Notes: generated by a model from the sequence alone, not told the origin. A stretch of 64,000 nt of DNA from PZPK01 sp965230795 (GCA_965230795.1 OZ246020.1:4092001-4156000), one strand, 5' to 3'. Shown: positions 27,378 through 35,828, counted from the first letter of the stretch. Translations and numbers: made by a program.

Positions 27378-27767
27378 CTAAACGCGACGTTTCTTCGGTG
27401 GACGACAACCATTATGAGGAATGGGTGTAACGTCCGTGATGTTTGTGATCTTGTAACCACAAGCGTTTAGTGCTCGAACAGCGGACTCGCGTCCTGGCCC
27501 AGGCCCTTTAACCATGACTTCAAGGTTTTTCAGGCCGTATTCAGCAGCCGCGTTACCGGCTCTTTCAGCTGCTACCTGCGCAGCAAAAGGTGTACTTTTT
27601 CGCGAACCGCGAAAACCGGAACCACCAGCGGTCGCCCAGGAAAGTGCATTTCCTTGACGGTCGGTAATGGTCACGATCGTGTTGTTGAAGGAGGCGTGAA
27701 TGTGCGCCATGCCATCAACAACGGTCTTTTTCACCTTTTTACGGGTACGTGTACCTGGCTTTGCCAT
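27378..27767 (-). CDS. rpsK: 30S ribosomal protein S11
   Basis: A 129-residue S11 at the usual length. Recognisable blocks are VVDGMAHIHASFNNTIVTITD, the glycine-rich SGFRGSRKSTPFAAQ loop and the basic C-terminus HNGCRPPKKRRV. It forms part of the 30S platform with S18 and S6. It lies 13 bases downstream of rpsM and 11 bases before rpsD. Confidence 0.99.
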   Translation of the reverse strand: MAKPGTRTRKKVKKTVVDGMAHIHASFNNTIVTITDRQGNALSWATAGGSGFRGSRKSTPFAAQVAAERAGNAAAEYGLKNLEVMVKGPGPGRESAVRALNACGYKITNITDVTPIPHNGCRPPKKRRV

Positions 27768-27780
27768 TACTGTTTCCTAC

Positions 27781-28137
27781 TTATTTACGAATTGGCTTAC
27801 GCGGACCTTTACGGGTACGAGCATTCGTCTTACTGCGCTGACCGCGCACAGGCAAGCTGTGACGGTGACGCAGGCCACGATAGCAACCCAGGTCTTTCAA
27901 CCGTTTGATATTCATTTGGATTTCACGACGCAAATCGCCTTCCACCATCAGCTTACTGACTTCGGAACGGAGCGCATCCAACTGTTCTTCAGTTAGCGTA
28001 CTAACTCGATCAGTCGGTGTTACGCCCGTAGCATCGCAAAGATTTTGTGCTGTTGTCTTGCCAACTCCATAGATATAGGTCAACGAGATCACAGCGTGTT
28101 TGTTGTCGGGTATATTGACACCGGCTATACGTGCCAT
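27781..28137 (-). CDS. rpsM: 30S ribosomal protein S13
   Basis: A 118-residue S13 with the start MARIAGVNIPDNKHAVISLTYIYGVGKTTA, the helix-two-turn-helix region and the basic tail ending RKGPRKPIRK that reaches the decoding site. It is the first gene of the alpha operon, 76 bases downstream of a strong promoter that sits within the spc terminator hairpin. Confidence 0.99.
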   Translation of the reverse strand: MARIAGVNIPDNKHAVISLTYIYGVGKTTAQNLCDATGVTPTDRVSTLTEEQLDALRSEVSKLMVEGDLRREIQMNIKRLKDLGCYRGLRHRHSLPVRGQRSKTNARTRKGPRKPIRK

Positions 28138-28206
28138 CCATCTAACTCCGCTTGATTTGTGGCGCTTGGCGTCAACCTGCTTACCACTCGTTAGTTAACG
28201 TCTTTC

Positions 28207-28232
28207 GAAAAAGGCGCGAATCATAGCGCCTG
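28207..28232 (-). terminator. Terminator-type hairpin after rpmJ, overlapping the alpha promoter
   Basis: On the minus strand GGCGC (28226-28230) pairs with GCGCC (28213-28217) around an 8-base loop and is followed by five T residues. It would end the spc transcript after rpmJ. Its loop is also the -10 hexamer of the next promoter. Confidence 0.6.
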
Positions 28233-28248
28233 ATCAATAATAAATCAA
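28220..28248 (-). promoter_or_regulatory. Predicted sigma70 promoter of the alpha operon
   Basis: TTGATT (28243-28248) and TATGAT (28220-28225) are separated by 17 bases on the minus strand, giving near-consensus hexamers about 80 bases before rpsM. The resulting leader of about 75 bases is where S4 autoregulation would act in related bacteria; I could not confirm the pseudoknot by eye. Confidence 0.7.
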
Positions 28249-28282
28249 GCGCACTACCGACCTTGTTTCGAACAGCTTCAGG

Positions 28283-28396
28283 TTAGCCCTGACGCTGCTT
28301 GTGACGAGGTTCTGTACAAATGACTCTAACCGAGCCGTTTCTACGTATTACTTTACAGTTACGGCAAATCTTCTTTACCGAAGCACGAACTTTCAT
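28283..28396 (-). CDS. rpmJ: 50S ribosomal protein L36
   Basis: A 37-residue protein encoded between secY and rpsM, starting MKVRASVKKICRNCKVIRRN and ending RHKQRQG. The zinc-ribbon ligands C11, C14, C27 and H32 are all present, so this is the zinc-binding (C+) form. The position after secY is the conserved spc-operon end. Confidence 0.97.
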   Translation of the reverse strand: MKVRASVKKICRNCKVIRRNGSVRVICTEPRHKQRQG

Positions 28397-28432
28397 TTCT
28401 CACTCCACACTCATCTATGCAATAAATTGCGG

Positions 28433-29764
28433 TTACCGGAGCATTCCGCCACTACCGTAACCTTTAAGGTTCGACTTTTTCATCAATGATTCATACTGAT
28501 GGGACATCAGGTGCGATTGCACTTGTGCCATAAAGTCCATTACTACCACAACTACGATCAGCAGGGACGTGCCGCCGAAATAAAACGGCACGTTGAACCA
28601 AACCACCATAAATTGTGGCAAGAGAGACACGGCCGCTATGTAGGCTGCACCGAACATCGTTAGACGAGTCAAAACGCTGTCGATATAGTTTGCCGTTTGC
28701 TCTCCGGGTCGAATACCAGGCACAAATGCACCTGATTTCTTCAGGTTGTCCGCCACCTCTTTCGGGTTGTACATCAACGCCGTGTAGAAATAGCAGAAGA
28801 ACACGACTGCCGCCGCGAACAGAATAATGTAAAGCGGCTGACTAGGCCCCAAGGCCTGAGACACATCCGCTAACCATTCCATACCTTCACCCTGGCCAAA
28901 CCACTGGCCTAGTGATGCGGGAAATAACAGAATACTGGAAGCAAAGATTGGCGGAATTACACCGGCCATATTTACCTTCAGTGGTAAATGACTGCTTTGC
29001 TGAGCATAACCGCCCCGTGCATGCTGTCTCTTGGCATAGTTAACCGTGATACGACGCTGCCCACGCTCCATGAATACGACAAACGCAACAATAGCGACAG
29101 CCAACAACCCGATAACCAACAGGGCCAGAATGTTCAGCTCTCCCTGCCTGGCAGCCTCAAACGACTGACCAAACGCGCCCGGCAATCCGGCAACGATTCC
29201 GGCAAAGATTAGCAAGGAAATACCATTGCCAATGCCACGCTCAGTGATCTGCTCTCCAAGCCACATCAAGAACACAGCACCACATACAAAAGTGGTCACA
29301 GCCAGGAAGTAAAAGCTCATTCCGTCAGTAAAGGTAACGCCCTGGGACGCCAAACCAACGGACATGCCTGAGGCCTGAATGAAAGCCAGCAATACCGTGC
29401 CGTAACGCGTGTACTGACTGATTTTCCGACGACCTGCTTCACCTTCCTTTTTCAATTGCTCCAGGCTCGGCGTCACTGCAGTCAGCAACTGCATGATAAT
29501 TGACGCCGAAATATAGGGCATAATCCCCAAGGCAAAAATACTCATTCGCTCCAGCGCACCACCGGAGAACATATTGAACAGACTCAATATGGTTCCCTGG
29601 TTTTGGTCGAACAAAGCGGCCAAACGATCCGGGTTGATTCCAGGTACAGGAATGTGCGCGCCGATCCGGTAAACCAGAATAGCCAGAAACACAAACCACA
29701 ACCTGGATTTCAGTTCGCCTAGTCCTTTGCCAACTCCTGTGGGCATTGCAGGTGCTTTTGCCAT
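28433..29764 (-). CDS. secY: Preprotein translocase subunit SecY
   Basis: A 443-residue inner-membrane channel with ten hydrophobic segments. The first helix region reads LWFVFLAILVYRIGAHIPVPGI and the plug-bearing GGALERMSIFALGIMPYISASI follows; the cytoplasmic loops contain QLKKEGEAGRRK and RRITVNYAKRQHARGG. With SecE (encoded at 55267) and SecG it forms the protein-conducting channel. It lies between rplO and rpmJ as in E. coli. Confidence 0.99.
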   Translation of the reverse strand: MAKAPAMPTGVGKGLGELKSRLWFVFLAILVYRIGAHIPVPGINPDRLAALFDQNQGTILSLFNMFSGGALERMSIFALGIMPYISASIIMQLLTAVTPSLEQLKKEGEAGRRKISQYTRYGTVLLAFIQASGMSVGLASQGVTFTDGMSFYFLAVTTFVCGAVFLMWLGEQITERGIGNGISLLIFAGIVAGLPGAFGQSFEAARQGELNILALLVIGLLAVAIVAFVVFMERGQRRITVNYAKRQHARGGYAQQSSHLPLKVNMAGVIPPIFASSILLFPASLGQWFGQGEGMEWLADVSQALGPSQPLYIILFAAAVVFFCYFYTALMYNPKEVADNLKKSGAFVPGIRPGEQTANYIDSVLTRLTMFGAAYIAAVSLLPQFMVVWFNVPFYFGGTSLLIVVVVVMDFMAQVQSHLMSHQYESLMKKSNLKGYGSGGMLR

Positions 29765-29770
29765 GGTAAA

Positions 29771-30205
29771 TTAGTCCTCGACTTTTCCGCCGGCTGCAGT
29801 GATCGCTTCACGTGCACCCTTAGTCACTTTCAGTCCCTGAACGGTTACCGCTTTCTTGATTTCTCCGGACAGAATCACTTTCGCAGCTTTGGTATCGCGA
29901 CGAACGATATTGGCATTTTTCAATGCATCCAGATCGATCACATCAGCTTCAATTTTTTCCAGCTCATTCAAACGAATTTCGGCAACGAAAGCCGCTTGGC
30001 GGGATGTAAAGCCGAATTTTGGAAGACGGCGTTGCAAAGGCTGCTGCCCGCCTTCAAAACCCGGCGCTACAGAACCACCCGATCGGCTCTTTAAACCTTT
30101 GTGGCCACGACCACCAGTTTTACCAAGACCGCTACCTATACCGCGACCAACGCGACGTGCATCCTTTTTGGCTCCAGGAGCCGGACTCAACGTATTAAGA
30201 CGCAT
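29771..30205 (-). CDS. rplO: 50S ribosomal protein L15
   Basis: A 144-residue L15, matching the E. coli length. The start MRLNTLSPAPGAKKDARRVGRGIGSG is conserved; five extra upstream codons overlap the rpmD stop and were rejected. The glycine- and basic-rich N-terminal half (KTGGRGHKGLKSRSGG) penetrates the 23S rRNA core. It begins one base after the rpmD stop. Confidence 0.98.
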   Translation of the reverse strand: MRLNTLSPAPGAKKDARRVGRGIGSGLGKTGGRGHKGLKSRSGGSVAPGFEGGQQPLQRRLPKFGFTSRQAAFVAEIRLNELEKIEADVIDLDALKNANIVRRDTKAAKVILSGEIKKAVTVQGLKVTKGAREAITAAGGKVED

Positions 30206-30206
30206 C

Positions 30207-30395
30207 TCACTCTCCTTCAATTCGAACCATGTAGTTAACTTTGTTAACCATACCGCGAACTGATGGAGTGTCCTCCAGTTCTACGGTATGACCAATTTTT
30301 CGCAAACCTAATCCAGTCACGCAGGCTTTGTGCTTAGGCAACTGGCCAATAGGGCTACGGAAAAGAGTCACTTTAATAGTCTTACCCTTAGCCAT
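30207..30395 (-). CDS. rpmD: 50S ribosomal protein L30
   Basis: A 62-residue L30 starting MAKGKTIKVTLFRSPIGQLPKHKACVTGLGL; the GLRKIGHTVELEDTPSVRGMV segment is diagnostic. An 18-codon upstream extension overlaps rpsE and was rejected. It lies 4 bases downstream of rpsE and is one base from rplO, in the standard spc order. Confidence 0.97.
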   Translation of the reverse strand: MAKGKTIKVTLFRSPIGQLPKHKACVTGLGLRKIGHTVELEDTPSVRGMVNKVNYMVRIEGE

Positions 30396-30399
30396 GACG

Positions 30400-30900
30400 T
30401 TATCCTGTAATCTCTTCGACTGACTTACCACGCTTAGCCGCAACGTCATCGGGCGATTGCATCGCCTTCAGGCCGTTGATGGTTGCGCGAACCACGTTTA
30501 CTGGATTGGTAGAACCGTAACACTTAGCCAGTACGTTCTGTACGCCAGCTACTTCCAGCACTGCACGCATCGCACCACCGGCAATGATACCGGTACCTTC
30601 GGAAGCGGGCTGCATATAAACCTTGGAACCACCATGTACCGCGTTGATGGGGTACTGCAGGGTGTTTCCATTCAGTGGTACGTTTACCATGTTCTTGCGA
30701 GCTGCATCCATCGCCTTTTGGATCGCTACTGGCACTTCACGCGCTTTACCGCGGCCAAAGCCCACTCGACCTTCACCATCACCTACTACAGTAAGCGCAG
30801 TGAAACCGAAAATACGACCACCTTTTACCACTTTGGCAACTCGGTTTACCTGAACCAGCTTCTCCTGAAGCTCTGATCCTTTTTGCTCTTCTACACTCAT
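30400..30900 (-). CDS. rpsE: 30S ribosomal protein S5
   Basis: A 166-residue S5, same length as E. coli. The N-terminal double-stranded RNA-binding fold contains VNRVAKVVKGGRIFGFTALTVVGDGEGRVGFG, the loop associated with translational accuracy and spectinomycin. The C-terminal half includes GTGIIAGGAMRAVLEVAGVQNVLAKCYGS. It lies in the spc operon between rplR and rpmD. Confidence 0.99.
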   Translation of the reverse strand: MSVEEQKGSELQEKLVQVNRVAKVVKGGRIFGFTALTVVGDGEGRVGFGRGKAREVPVAIQKAMDAARKNMVNVPLNGNTLQYPINAVHGGSKVYMQPASEGTGIIAGGAMRAVLEVAGVQNVLAKCYGSTNPVNVVRATINGLKAMQSPDDVAAKRGKSVEEITG

Positions 30901-30911
30901 CGATCTGCCCC

Positions 30912-31262
30912 TTAGAATTCCAAACCAGCTTCGCGCGCTGCGTCAGCCAGTGCCTTAACTCGACCATGGTACTTAAAGCCCGCTCGATCAAATGCAACAC
31001 GAGTAACACCCGCATTTTTTGCTCGCTCTGCTATCAATTGTCCCACTTTGGTCGCAGCGTCTGCGTTACCAGTGGCACCGCCACGGAGGTCTTTTTCTAC
31101 AGTCGAGGCAGATGCCAGGACTTTGTCACCCTCCGGGCCAATGACCTGGGCATAAATGTGACGAGGCGTACGGTGGATCGTAAGACGAGTTTCACCAAGC
31201 GCCTTCAACTTAAAGCGTGTTTTTTTCGCTCTGCGTAGTCTTGATTCTTTCTTTGTGCTCAT
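30912..31262 (-). CDS. rplR: 50S ribosomal protein L18
   Basis: A 116-residue L18 that binds 5S rRNA. Basic N-terminus STKKESRLRRAKKTRFKL, then RLTIHRTPRHIYAQVI and the C-terminal VAFDRAGFKYHGRVKALADAAREAGLEF block typical of the family. It is 8 bases downstream of rplF and 11 bases upstream of rpsE. Confidence 0.99.
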   Translation of the reverse strand: MSTKKESRLRRAKKTRFKLKALGETRLTIHRTPRHIYAQVIGPEGDKVLASASTVEKDLRGGATGNADAATKVGQLIAERAKNAGVTRVAFDRAGFKYHGRVKALADAAREAGLEF

Positions 31263-31270
31263 TGTCTCAC

Positions 31271-31804
31271 CTATTTCTTCTTGGCTTCTTTACGTCTGAC
31301 GTATTCGTCAACATAACGAACACCCTTACCTTTGTAAGGCTCAGGCGGACGATAAGCCCGAATCTCTGCGGCAACCTGACCCAAAAGCTGCTTGTCAATA
31401 CAAGACAGGACGATCTCTGTCTGAGACGGAGTCTCAGCCTTTACTTCTTTAGGCAGTTCGTAAACGACAGGGTGTGAAAAACCCAAGTTCAGGTTAAGTT
31501 TTTGACCCTGCGCTTGAACCCTGTAACCAACGCCGTTTAACTGCAGCTTTTTCTCAAAACCAACAGAGACACCTGTTACCATGTTGTTTACCAGCGCGCG
31601 CGTGGTGCCTGACATGGCCTTTGAGAATTTAGTGGCGTTCTTCGCTGCAAAGGTAAGCCTGGAACCATCCTGGTTCACTTCAACTTCCCCGTTCAGATCC
31701 ATTTTCAGGACACCTTTGCCGCCTTTAACTTCTATTTCACTATCAGTGAGCTTAACTTCTACACCAGAAGGCAGCTCGACTGGATTATTCGCAACCCTGG
31801 ACAT
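31271..31804 (-). CDS. rplF: 50S ribosomal protein L6
   Basis: A 177-residue L6 with two related alpha/beta domains. Visible motifs are MSRVANNPVELPSGVEV at the start, LNGVGYRVQAQGQKLNLNLGFSHPV in the middle and the C-terminal AAEIRAYRPPEPYKGKGVRYVDE block that binds the sarcin-ricin loop region. It lies directly after rpsH. Confidence 0.99.
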   Translation of the reverse strand: MSRVANNPVELPSGVEVKLTDSEIEVKGGKGVLKMDLNGEVEVNQDGSRLTFAAKNATKFSKAMSGTTRALVNNMVTGVSVGFEKKLQLNGVGYRVQAQGQKLNLNLGFSHPVVYELPKEVKAETPSQTEIVLSCIDKQLLGQVAAEIRAYRPPEPYKGKGVRYVDEYVRRKEAKKK

Positions 31805-31813
31805 GCTCTTCTC

Positions 31814-32206
31814 CTAGAATACTGTGCAGATAACTTCGCCACCGATACCAGCGCTACGTGCTGCTCGGTCGGTCATTACGCCTTTGGATGTCGAAATAAT
31901 GGCAACACCCAATCCACCGCGCACACTTGGCAGCTCGGAAGAAGCTCGGTAGTTGCGCAGGCCCGGACGGCTTTCTCTTTTCAATTGCTCGATAACAGGC
32001 TTGCCTTCGAAATATTTCAACTCAACTGTCACTTCGGGCTTAACATCGCCAGCCACAGCAAAGCTTTCAATATAACCTTCGGCTTTCAGTACCTCGAGAA
32101 CCGACAGCTTCATCTTGGAAGAAGGAATCGTGACAGTTTTCTTTTCTGCCATCTGTGCATTACGAATACGCGTAAACATATCCGCAAGCGTATCTTGCAT
32201 ACTCAT
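31814..32206 (-). CDS. rpsH: 30S ribosomal protein S8
   Basis: A 130-residue S8 starting MSMQDTLADMFTRIRNAQ, as in E. coli. The C-terminal PSVRGGLGVAIISTSKGVMTD and GGEVICTVF blocks are invariant in the family and bind 16S rRNA helix 21. In E. coli S8 also represses the spc operon by binding near rplE; whether that site exists here was not tested. Confidence 0.99.
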   Translation of the reverse strand: MSMQDTLADMFTRIRNAQMAEKKTVTIPSSKMKLSVLEVLKAEGYIESFAVAGDVKPEVTVELKYFEGKPVIEQLKRESRPGLRNYRASSELPSVRGGLGVAIISTSKGVMTDRAARSAGIGGEVICTVF

Positions 32207-32293
32207 CGTATGGTCTCCTGATCATTTTAGTTGTGCAGCGGCTTTGGAAGAGCCGCTTACCAACACCACTCAGACGCAATCGTCTGAAATTTC

Positions 32294-32599
32294 TTACCAG
32301 CTAGCCTTTTTCAGGCCGGGTACGTTTCCACTCATACCCTGCTCACGCAATTTAATACGCGACAAGCGGAATTTGCGATACACACCATGTGGTCGCCCGG
32401 TAACCTGACAACGGTTACGCAGTCGACAAGGGCTTGCATCACGAGGAAGCTTCTGAAGCTTCTTCTGGGCTTCCCAGCGATCGTCATCGGAAGTTTTTAC
32501 ATCCGCAATAATCGCCTTCAGCTCGGCCCGCTTGGCTGCATATTTTGCAACCGTTTTTTCGCGCTTCAACTCGCGCTCTTTCATAGCGATTTTAGCCAT
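32294..32599 (-). CDS. rpsN: 30S ribosomal protein S14
   Basis: A 101-residue long-form S14 of the zinc-free (C-) type: the CxxC pairs of the short form are absent, and only a CRLRNRC segment remains. The basic C-terminus GRPHGVYRKFRLSRIKLREQ is diagnostic. An 87-base gap before rpsH is the largest inside this part of the spc operon. Confidence 0.98.
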   Translation of the reverse strand: MAKIAMKERELKREKTVAKYAAKRAELKAIIADVKTSDDDRWEAQKKLQKLPRDASPCRLRNRCQVTGRPHGVYRKFRLSRIKLREQGMSGNVPGLKKASW

Positions 32600-32610
32600 A
32601 TCCTTTAACC

Positions 32611-33150
32611 TTATTTTCTAAATGGGAAGTTAAAGGCCCGCAGCAACGCTCGACCCTCATCGTCTGTTTGTGCAGACGTGGTGATGGTAATGTCAAGACC
32701 GCGGATTTTATCCACTTTGTCATAATCAATTTCAGGGAAAATGATCTGTTCCTTAACACCCATGCTGTAGTTACCGCGCCCATCAAAAGACTTCGCATTC
32801 AAACCACGAAAGTCACGGATACGAGGGATCGCAATACCAACCAAGCGCTCGAAAAATTCCCACATACGTTCGCCACGAAGTGTGACCTTACAACCGATAG
32901 GGAAACCCTCACGAACCTTAAAGCCGGCAACCGACTTACGCGCCTTCGTGATAACAGGCTTTTGACCTGCGAGACGCTCAAGGTCTGCGACAGCATTTTC
33001 CAGCAGCTTCTTATCTGCCAGCGCTTCACCCACACCCATGTTCAGCGTGATTTTTTCAATTTTAGGTACCTGCATGGAGCTCTTGTAATTGAACTCCTTT
33101 TGCAGCGCAGGAACCACTTCGCTCTTATAAACTTCTTTCATATGTGCCAT
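32611..33150 (-). CDS. rplE: 50S ribosomal protein L5
   Basis: A 179-residue L5, same length as E. coli. Key blocks are MQVPKIEKITLNMGVGEA, VRGERMWEFFERL-like (VTLRGERMWEFFERLVGIAIPRIRDFRGL) and DITITTSAQTDDEGRALLRAFNFPFRK. It binds 5S rRNA and touches the P-site tRNA. It lies 17 bases after rplX and 11 before rpsN. Confidence 0.99.
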   Translation of the reverse strand: MAHMKEVYKSEVVPALQKEFNYKSSMQVPKIEKITLNMGVGEALADKKLLENAVADLERLAGQKPVITKARKSVAGFKVREGFPIGCKVTLRGERMWEFFERLVGIAIPRIRDFRGLNAKSFDGRGNYSMGVKEQIIFPEIDYDKVDKIRGLDITITTSAQTDDEGRALLRAFNFPFRK

Positions 33151-33167
33151 GGCGTCACCTGCTTACC

Positions 33168-33485
33168 TTACTTGTCCACGAGTTCGTCGTTAGACTTGAA
33201 CACTCGTACTTTTTTGCCATCTTCAAGGACTTTGAAACCAACGCGATCGGCTTTGCTGGTTGTTGGATTGAAAATCGCAACATTTGAAGCTTGAATAGGT
33301 GCTTCTTTTTCAACAATTCCGCCTGGCGTTCCCATCATCGGGTTAGGCTTGGTATGGCGCTTAATCATATTGATACCGGAAACAACCAATCGGCCGTCCT
33401 TCAATACTCTATTAACTTTACCGCGCTTACCGTTGTCCTTGCCTGCTATGACAATCACTTCATCGTCACGTTTGATTTTTTTCAT
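33168..33485 (-). CDS. rplX: 50S ribosomal protein L24
   Basis: A 105-residue L24 beginning MKKIKRDDEVIVIAGKDNGKRGKV, which forms the KOW motif. A 4-codon upstream extension was rejected as non-conserved. The HTKPNPMMGTPGGIVEKEAPI segment follows. L24 starts 50S assembly near the exit tunnel. It begins 16 bases after the rplN stop. Confidence 0.97.
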   Translation of the reverse strand: MKKIKRDDEVIVIAGKDNGKRGKVNRVLKDGRLVVSGINMIKRHTKPNPMMGTPGGIVEKEAPIQASNVAIFNPTTSKADRVGFKVLEDGKKVRVFKSNDELVDK

Positions 33486-33501
33486 AACCGGCCTCACGTC
33501 C

Positions 33502-33870
33502 TTAAAGCACTTCTGGTGCTAAAGAAATAATTTTCATGTATTTCTCGCCACGCAACTCTCTGGTTACAGGGCCAAAAATACGAGTACCAATGGGTGCATC
33601 CTGTGCATTAAGCAGCACCGCCGCATTGCCATCGAACTTGATCAAAGAACCATCCTGGCGACGAACACCTTTACGGGTGCGCACTACCACAGCTTTCAAC
33701 ACCTGGCCTTTCTTTACTTTGCCACGTGGGATTGCTTCCTTCACGGTCACTTTGATCACGTCACCGATTTTTGCGTAACGACGATGTGAACCACCCAGAA
33801 CCTTAATACATTGAACTCGACGCGCACCGCTGTTGTCGGCCACATCAAGCATACTTTCCGTCTGAATCAT
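33502..33870 (-). CDS. rplN: 50S ribosomal protein L14
   Basis: A 122-residue L14 at the canonical length: MIQTESMLDVADNSGARRVQCIKVLGG, then the conserved APIGTRIFGPVTRELRGEKYMKIISLAPEVL end. First gene of the spc group, only 25 bases from rpsQ, so S10 and spc operons are probably co-transcribed at least in part. Confidence 0.99.
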   Translation of the reverse strand: MIQTESMLDVADNSGARRVQCIKVLGGSHRRYAKIGDVIKVTVKEAIPRGKVKKGQVLKAVVVRTRKGVRRQDGSLIKFDGNAAVLLNAQDAPIGTRIFGPVTRELRGEKYMKIISLAPEVL

Positions 33871-33895
33871 CTTTGTTCTCCAAACTCTCCAGGGG

Positions 33896-34165
33896 TTACA
33901 CTTTCGATGCTTTTTCTACGACGTTAACCAGTGTCCAGGACTTCGTCTTCGAGAGAGGACGAGTCTCTGCAATTGTCACGGTATCGCCGATATTGCACTC
34001 ATTGTTTTCATCATGTGCATGCAACTTGGTAGAACGCTTAACGTACTTGCCATAAATCGGATGCTTTACACGACGCTCAACCAACACAGTGATTGATTTG
34101 TCCATCTTGTCGCTTACGACCTTACCATTGATGGTACGAGCCGTTTTTTGTGCAGCTTCAGTCAT
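33896..34165 (-). CDS. rpsQ: 30S ribosomal protein S17
   Basis: An 89-residue S17. The ATG at 34165 follows AGGTGA at a normal distance and starts just beyond the rpmC stop; an in-frame GTG at 34174 was rejected. Conserved blocks are RTINGKVVSDKMDKSITVLVERRVKHPIYGKYVKRSTK and the acidic NECNIGDTV stretch. The OB-fold protein binds 16S rRNA helices 7 and 11. Confidence 0.97.
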   Translation of the reverse strand: MTEAAQKTARTINGKVVSDKMDKSITVLVERRVKHPIYGKYVKRSTKLHAHDENNECNIGDTVTIAETRPLSKTKSWTLVNVVEKASKV

Positions 34166-34166
34166 T

Positions 34167-34358
34167 TCATTCACCTGCCTTCTGCGTCAATACTGTTTTG
34201 ATACGAGCAATGTCTTTTCGAGTTTGACGAAGCAAGTGGGGTTGGTTCAGCTGCCCAGTAGACTTACGCAAGCGTAGGTTGAACTGCTCTTTCAACAATC
34301 CCATCAGCTCCTTGTTAAGCTCTTCGACTGTTTTTTCACGTAATTCACTTGCTTTCAT
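34167..34358 (-). CDS. rpmC: 50S ribosomal protein L29
   Basis: A 63-residue all-helical L29: MKASELREKTVEELNKELMGLLKEQFNLRLR, then TGQLNQPHLLRQTRKDIARIKTVL. It matches the E. coli length and sits at the tunnel exit. Its start shares a base with the rplP stop, indicating coupling. Confidence 0.98.
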   Translation of the reverse strand: MKASELREKTVEELNKELMGLLKEQFNLRLRKSTGQLNQPHLLRQTRKDIARIKTVLTQKAGE

Positions 34359-34771
34359 TACATCACCGTCCTTTCAACAAAGGTTGTTGGAACAGGCAGT
34401 TTTGCTGCAGCGAGCTCGAAAGCTTCGCGCGCCAGTTCTTCTGGCACACCTTCTATCTCATACAACACGCGACCGGGCTGAATCTGTGCTACCCAGTACT
34501 CGACGCTACCTTTACCTTTACCCTGACGAACTTCCAACGGCTTCTGCGTAATGGGCTTGTCAGGAAAAATACGGATCCAGATTTTTCCGCCACGTTTTAC
34601 TTTACGAGTGATCGTACGACGCGCCGCCTCAATTTGGCGTGCGGTAATTCGACCACGTCCCGTCGCTTTCAAGCCGTATTCACCGAAGCTGATTTTGCTG
34701 CCGCGGTGAGCGAGGCCTCGATTACGACCCTTTTGTACTTTTCTAAACTTGGTACGTTTCGGCTGTAACAT
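34358..34771 (-). CDS. rplP: 50S ribosomal protein L16
   Basis: A 137-residue L16. It starts MLQPKRTKFRKVQKGRNRGLA and contains the RQIEAARRTITRKVKRGGKIWIRIFPDKP block; the R at the position hydroxylated in some bacteria (GKGSVEYWVA region context) is within the conserved area. It organises the A-site of the peptidyl transferase centre. 11 bases separate it from rpsC. Confidence 0.98.
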   Translation of the reverse strand: MLQPKRTKFRKVQKGRNRGLAHRGSKISFGEYGLKATGRGRITARQIEAARRTITRKVKRGGKIWIRIFPDKPITQKPLEVRQGKGKGSVEYWVAQIQPGRVLYEIEGVPEELAREAFELAAAKLPVPTTFVERTVM

Positions 34772-34782
34772 GATTGGGCCCC

Positions 34783-35466
34783 TTATTTACCAGCTTTCTT
34801 CCGGGCAGCATTCTTCTCTTCGCGTACCTGTTCGATACCACCAAGAATTTCGCCCTTGAAGATCCAGACTTTTACACCAATGATCCCGTAAGTCGTGCTC
34901 GCCTCATGCGTTGCGTAATCTACGTCAGCACGCAATGTATGCAGAGGCACTCGACCTTCACGGTACCATTCACTTCGCGCGATCTCGGCACCACCCAGAC
35001 GGCCACCCACCTGGATCTTGATACCTTTAGCGCCCTGGCGCATCGCATTCTGAACCGCACGCTTCATAGCGCGACGGAACATCACTCGACGCTCTAGCTG
35101 ATTCGCGACGCTCGCTGCTACCAATTTCGCATCCAGATCCGGCTTGCGAATCTCTTCGATATTGATATGGACAGGAACACCCATCATCTCGCCAACTTCT
35201 TTTCTCAAACGTTCGACGTCTTCGCCCTTCTTACCAATCACAATACCCGGTCGCGCAGTATGCACAGTAATGCGTGCATTCTGAGCAGGACGCTCGATTG
35301 TAATCTTGCTGACTGACGCTTTTTCCAAACGTTTCATCAAGTGCTCACGAACCTGAATATCATTCAGCAGGTTCTTCGCATATTCACCCTTTTCTGCATA
35401 CCAAACGGAGTTGTGGTCTTTCACAATACCCAGTCTGATACCATTAGGATTAACCTTCTGACCCAT
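34783..35466 (-). CDS. rpsC: 30S ribosomal protein S3
   Basis: A 227-residue S3. The start MGQKVNPNGIRLGIVKDHNSVWYA is conserved, followed by a KH domain with the GKKGEDVERLRKEV loop and the C-terminal IKIQVGGRLGGAEIARSEWYREGRVPLHTLRADVDYA block at the mRNA entry. The lysine/alanine-rich tail is slightly shorter than in E. coli (233). Confidence 0.98.
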   Translation of the reverse strand: MGQKVNPNGIRLGIVKDHNSVWYAEKGEYAKNLLNDIQVREHLMKRLEKASVSKITIERPAQNARITVHTARPGIVIGKKGEDVERLRKEVGEMMGVPVHINIEEIRKPDLDAKLVAASVANQLERRVMFRRAMKRAVQNAMRQGAKGIKIQVGGRLGGAEIARSEWYREGRVPLHTLRADVDYATHEASTTYGIIGVKVWIFKGEILGGIEQVREEKNAARKKAGK

Positions 35467-35477
35467 TTTAGTATCTC

Positions 35478-35810
35478 CTAGTTATCGGCCACTTTGACCG
35501 TGATATGACAGGTGCGCTTGAATATACGATCAGCACGACCTTTCGCACGTGGTCGGATACGCTTCATGGTCGGACCCTCATCAACAAACACTGTTGATAC
35601 GCGAAGATCGTCCACATCAAGACCATCGTTATGCTCTGCATTTGCGATGGCTGACTCCAACACTTTTTTCATCAATTGTGCAGCTTTTTTGGTGCTGAAC
35701 GACAACAGGTCCAACGCCTCTTCTACACCTTTACCTCGAATCTGATCTGCTACCAAACGAGCTTTCTGAGCAGATAGTCGAGCACCTCTATGCTTTGCAG
35801 CTACTTCCAT
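35478..35810 (-). CDS. rplV: 50S ribosomal protein L22
   Basis: A 110-residue L22, E. coli length. Motifs: KHRGARLSAQKARLVADQIRGK and the beta-hairpin loop DEGPTMKRIRPRAKGRADRIFKRTCHI, which lines the exit tunnel and is where macrolide-resistance changes occur in other species; the loop looks wild type. It lies 11 bases upstream of rpsC. Confidence 0.98.
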   Translation of the reverse strand: MEVAAKHRGARLSAQKARLVADQIRGKGVEEALDLLSFSTKKAAQLMKKVLESAIANAEHNDGLDVDDLRVSTVFVDEGPTMKRIRPRAKGRADRIFKRTCHITVKVADN

Positions 35811-35828
35811 CTTTCTAACTCCTCAGAA

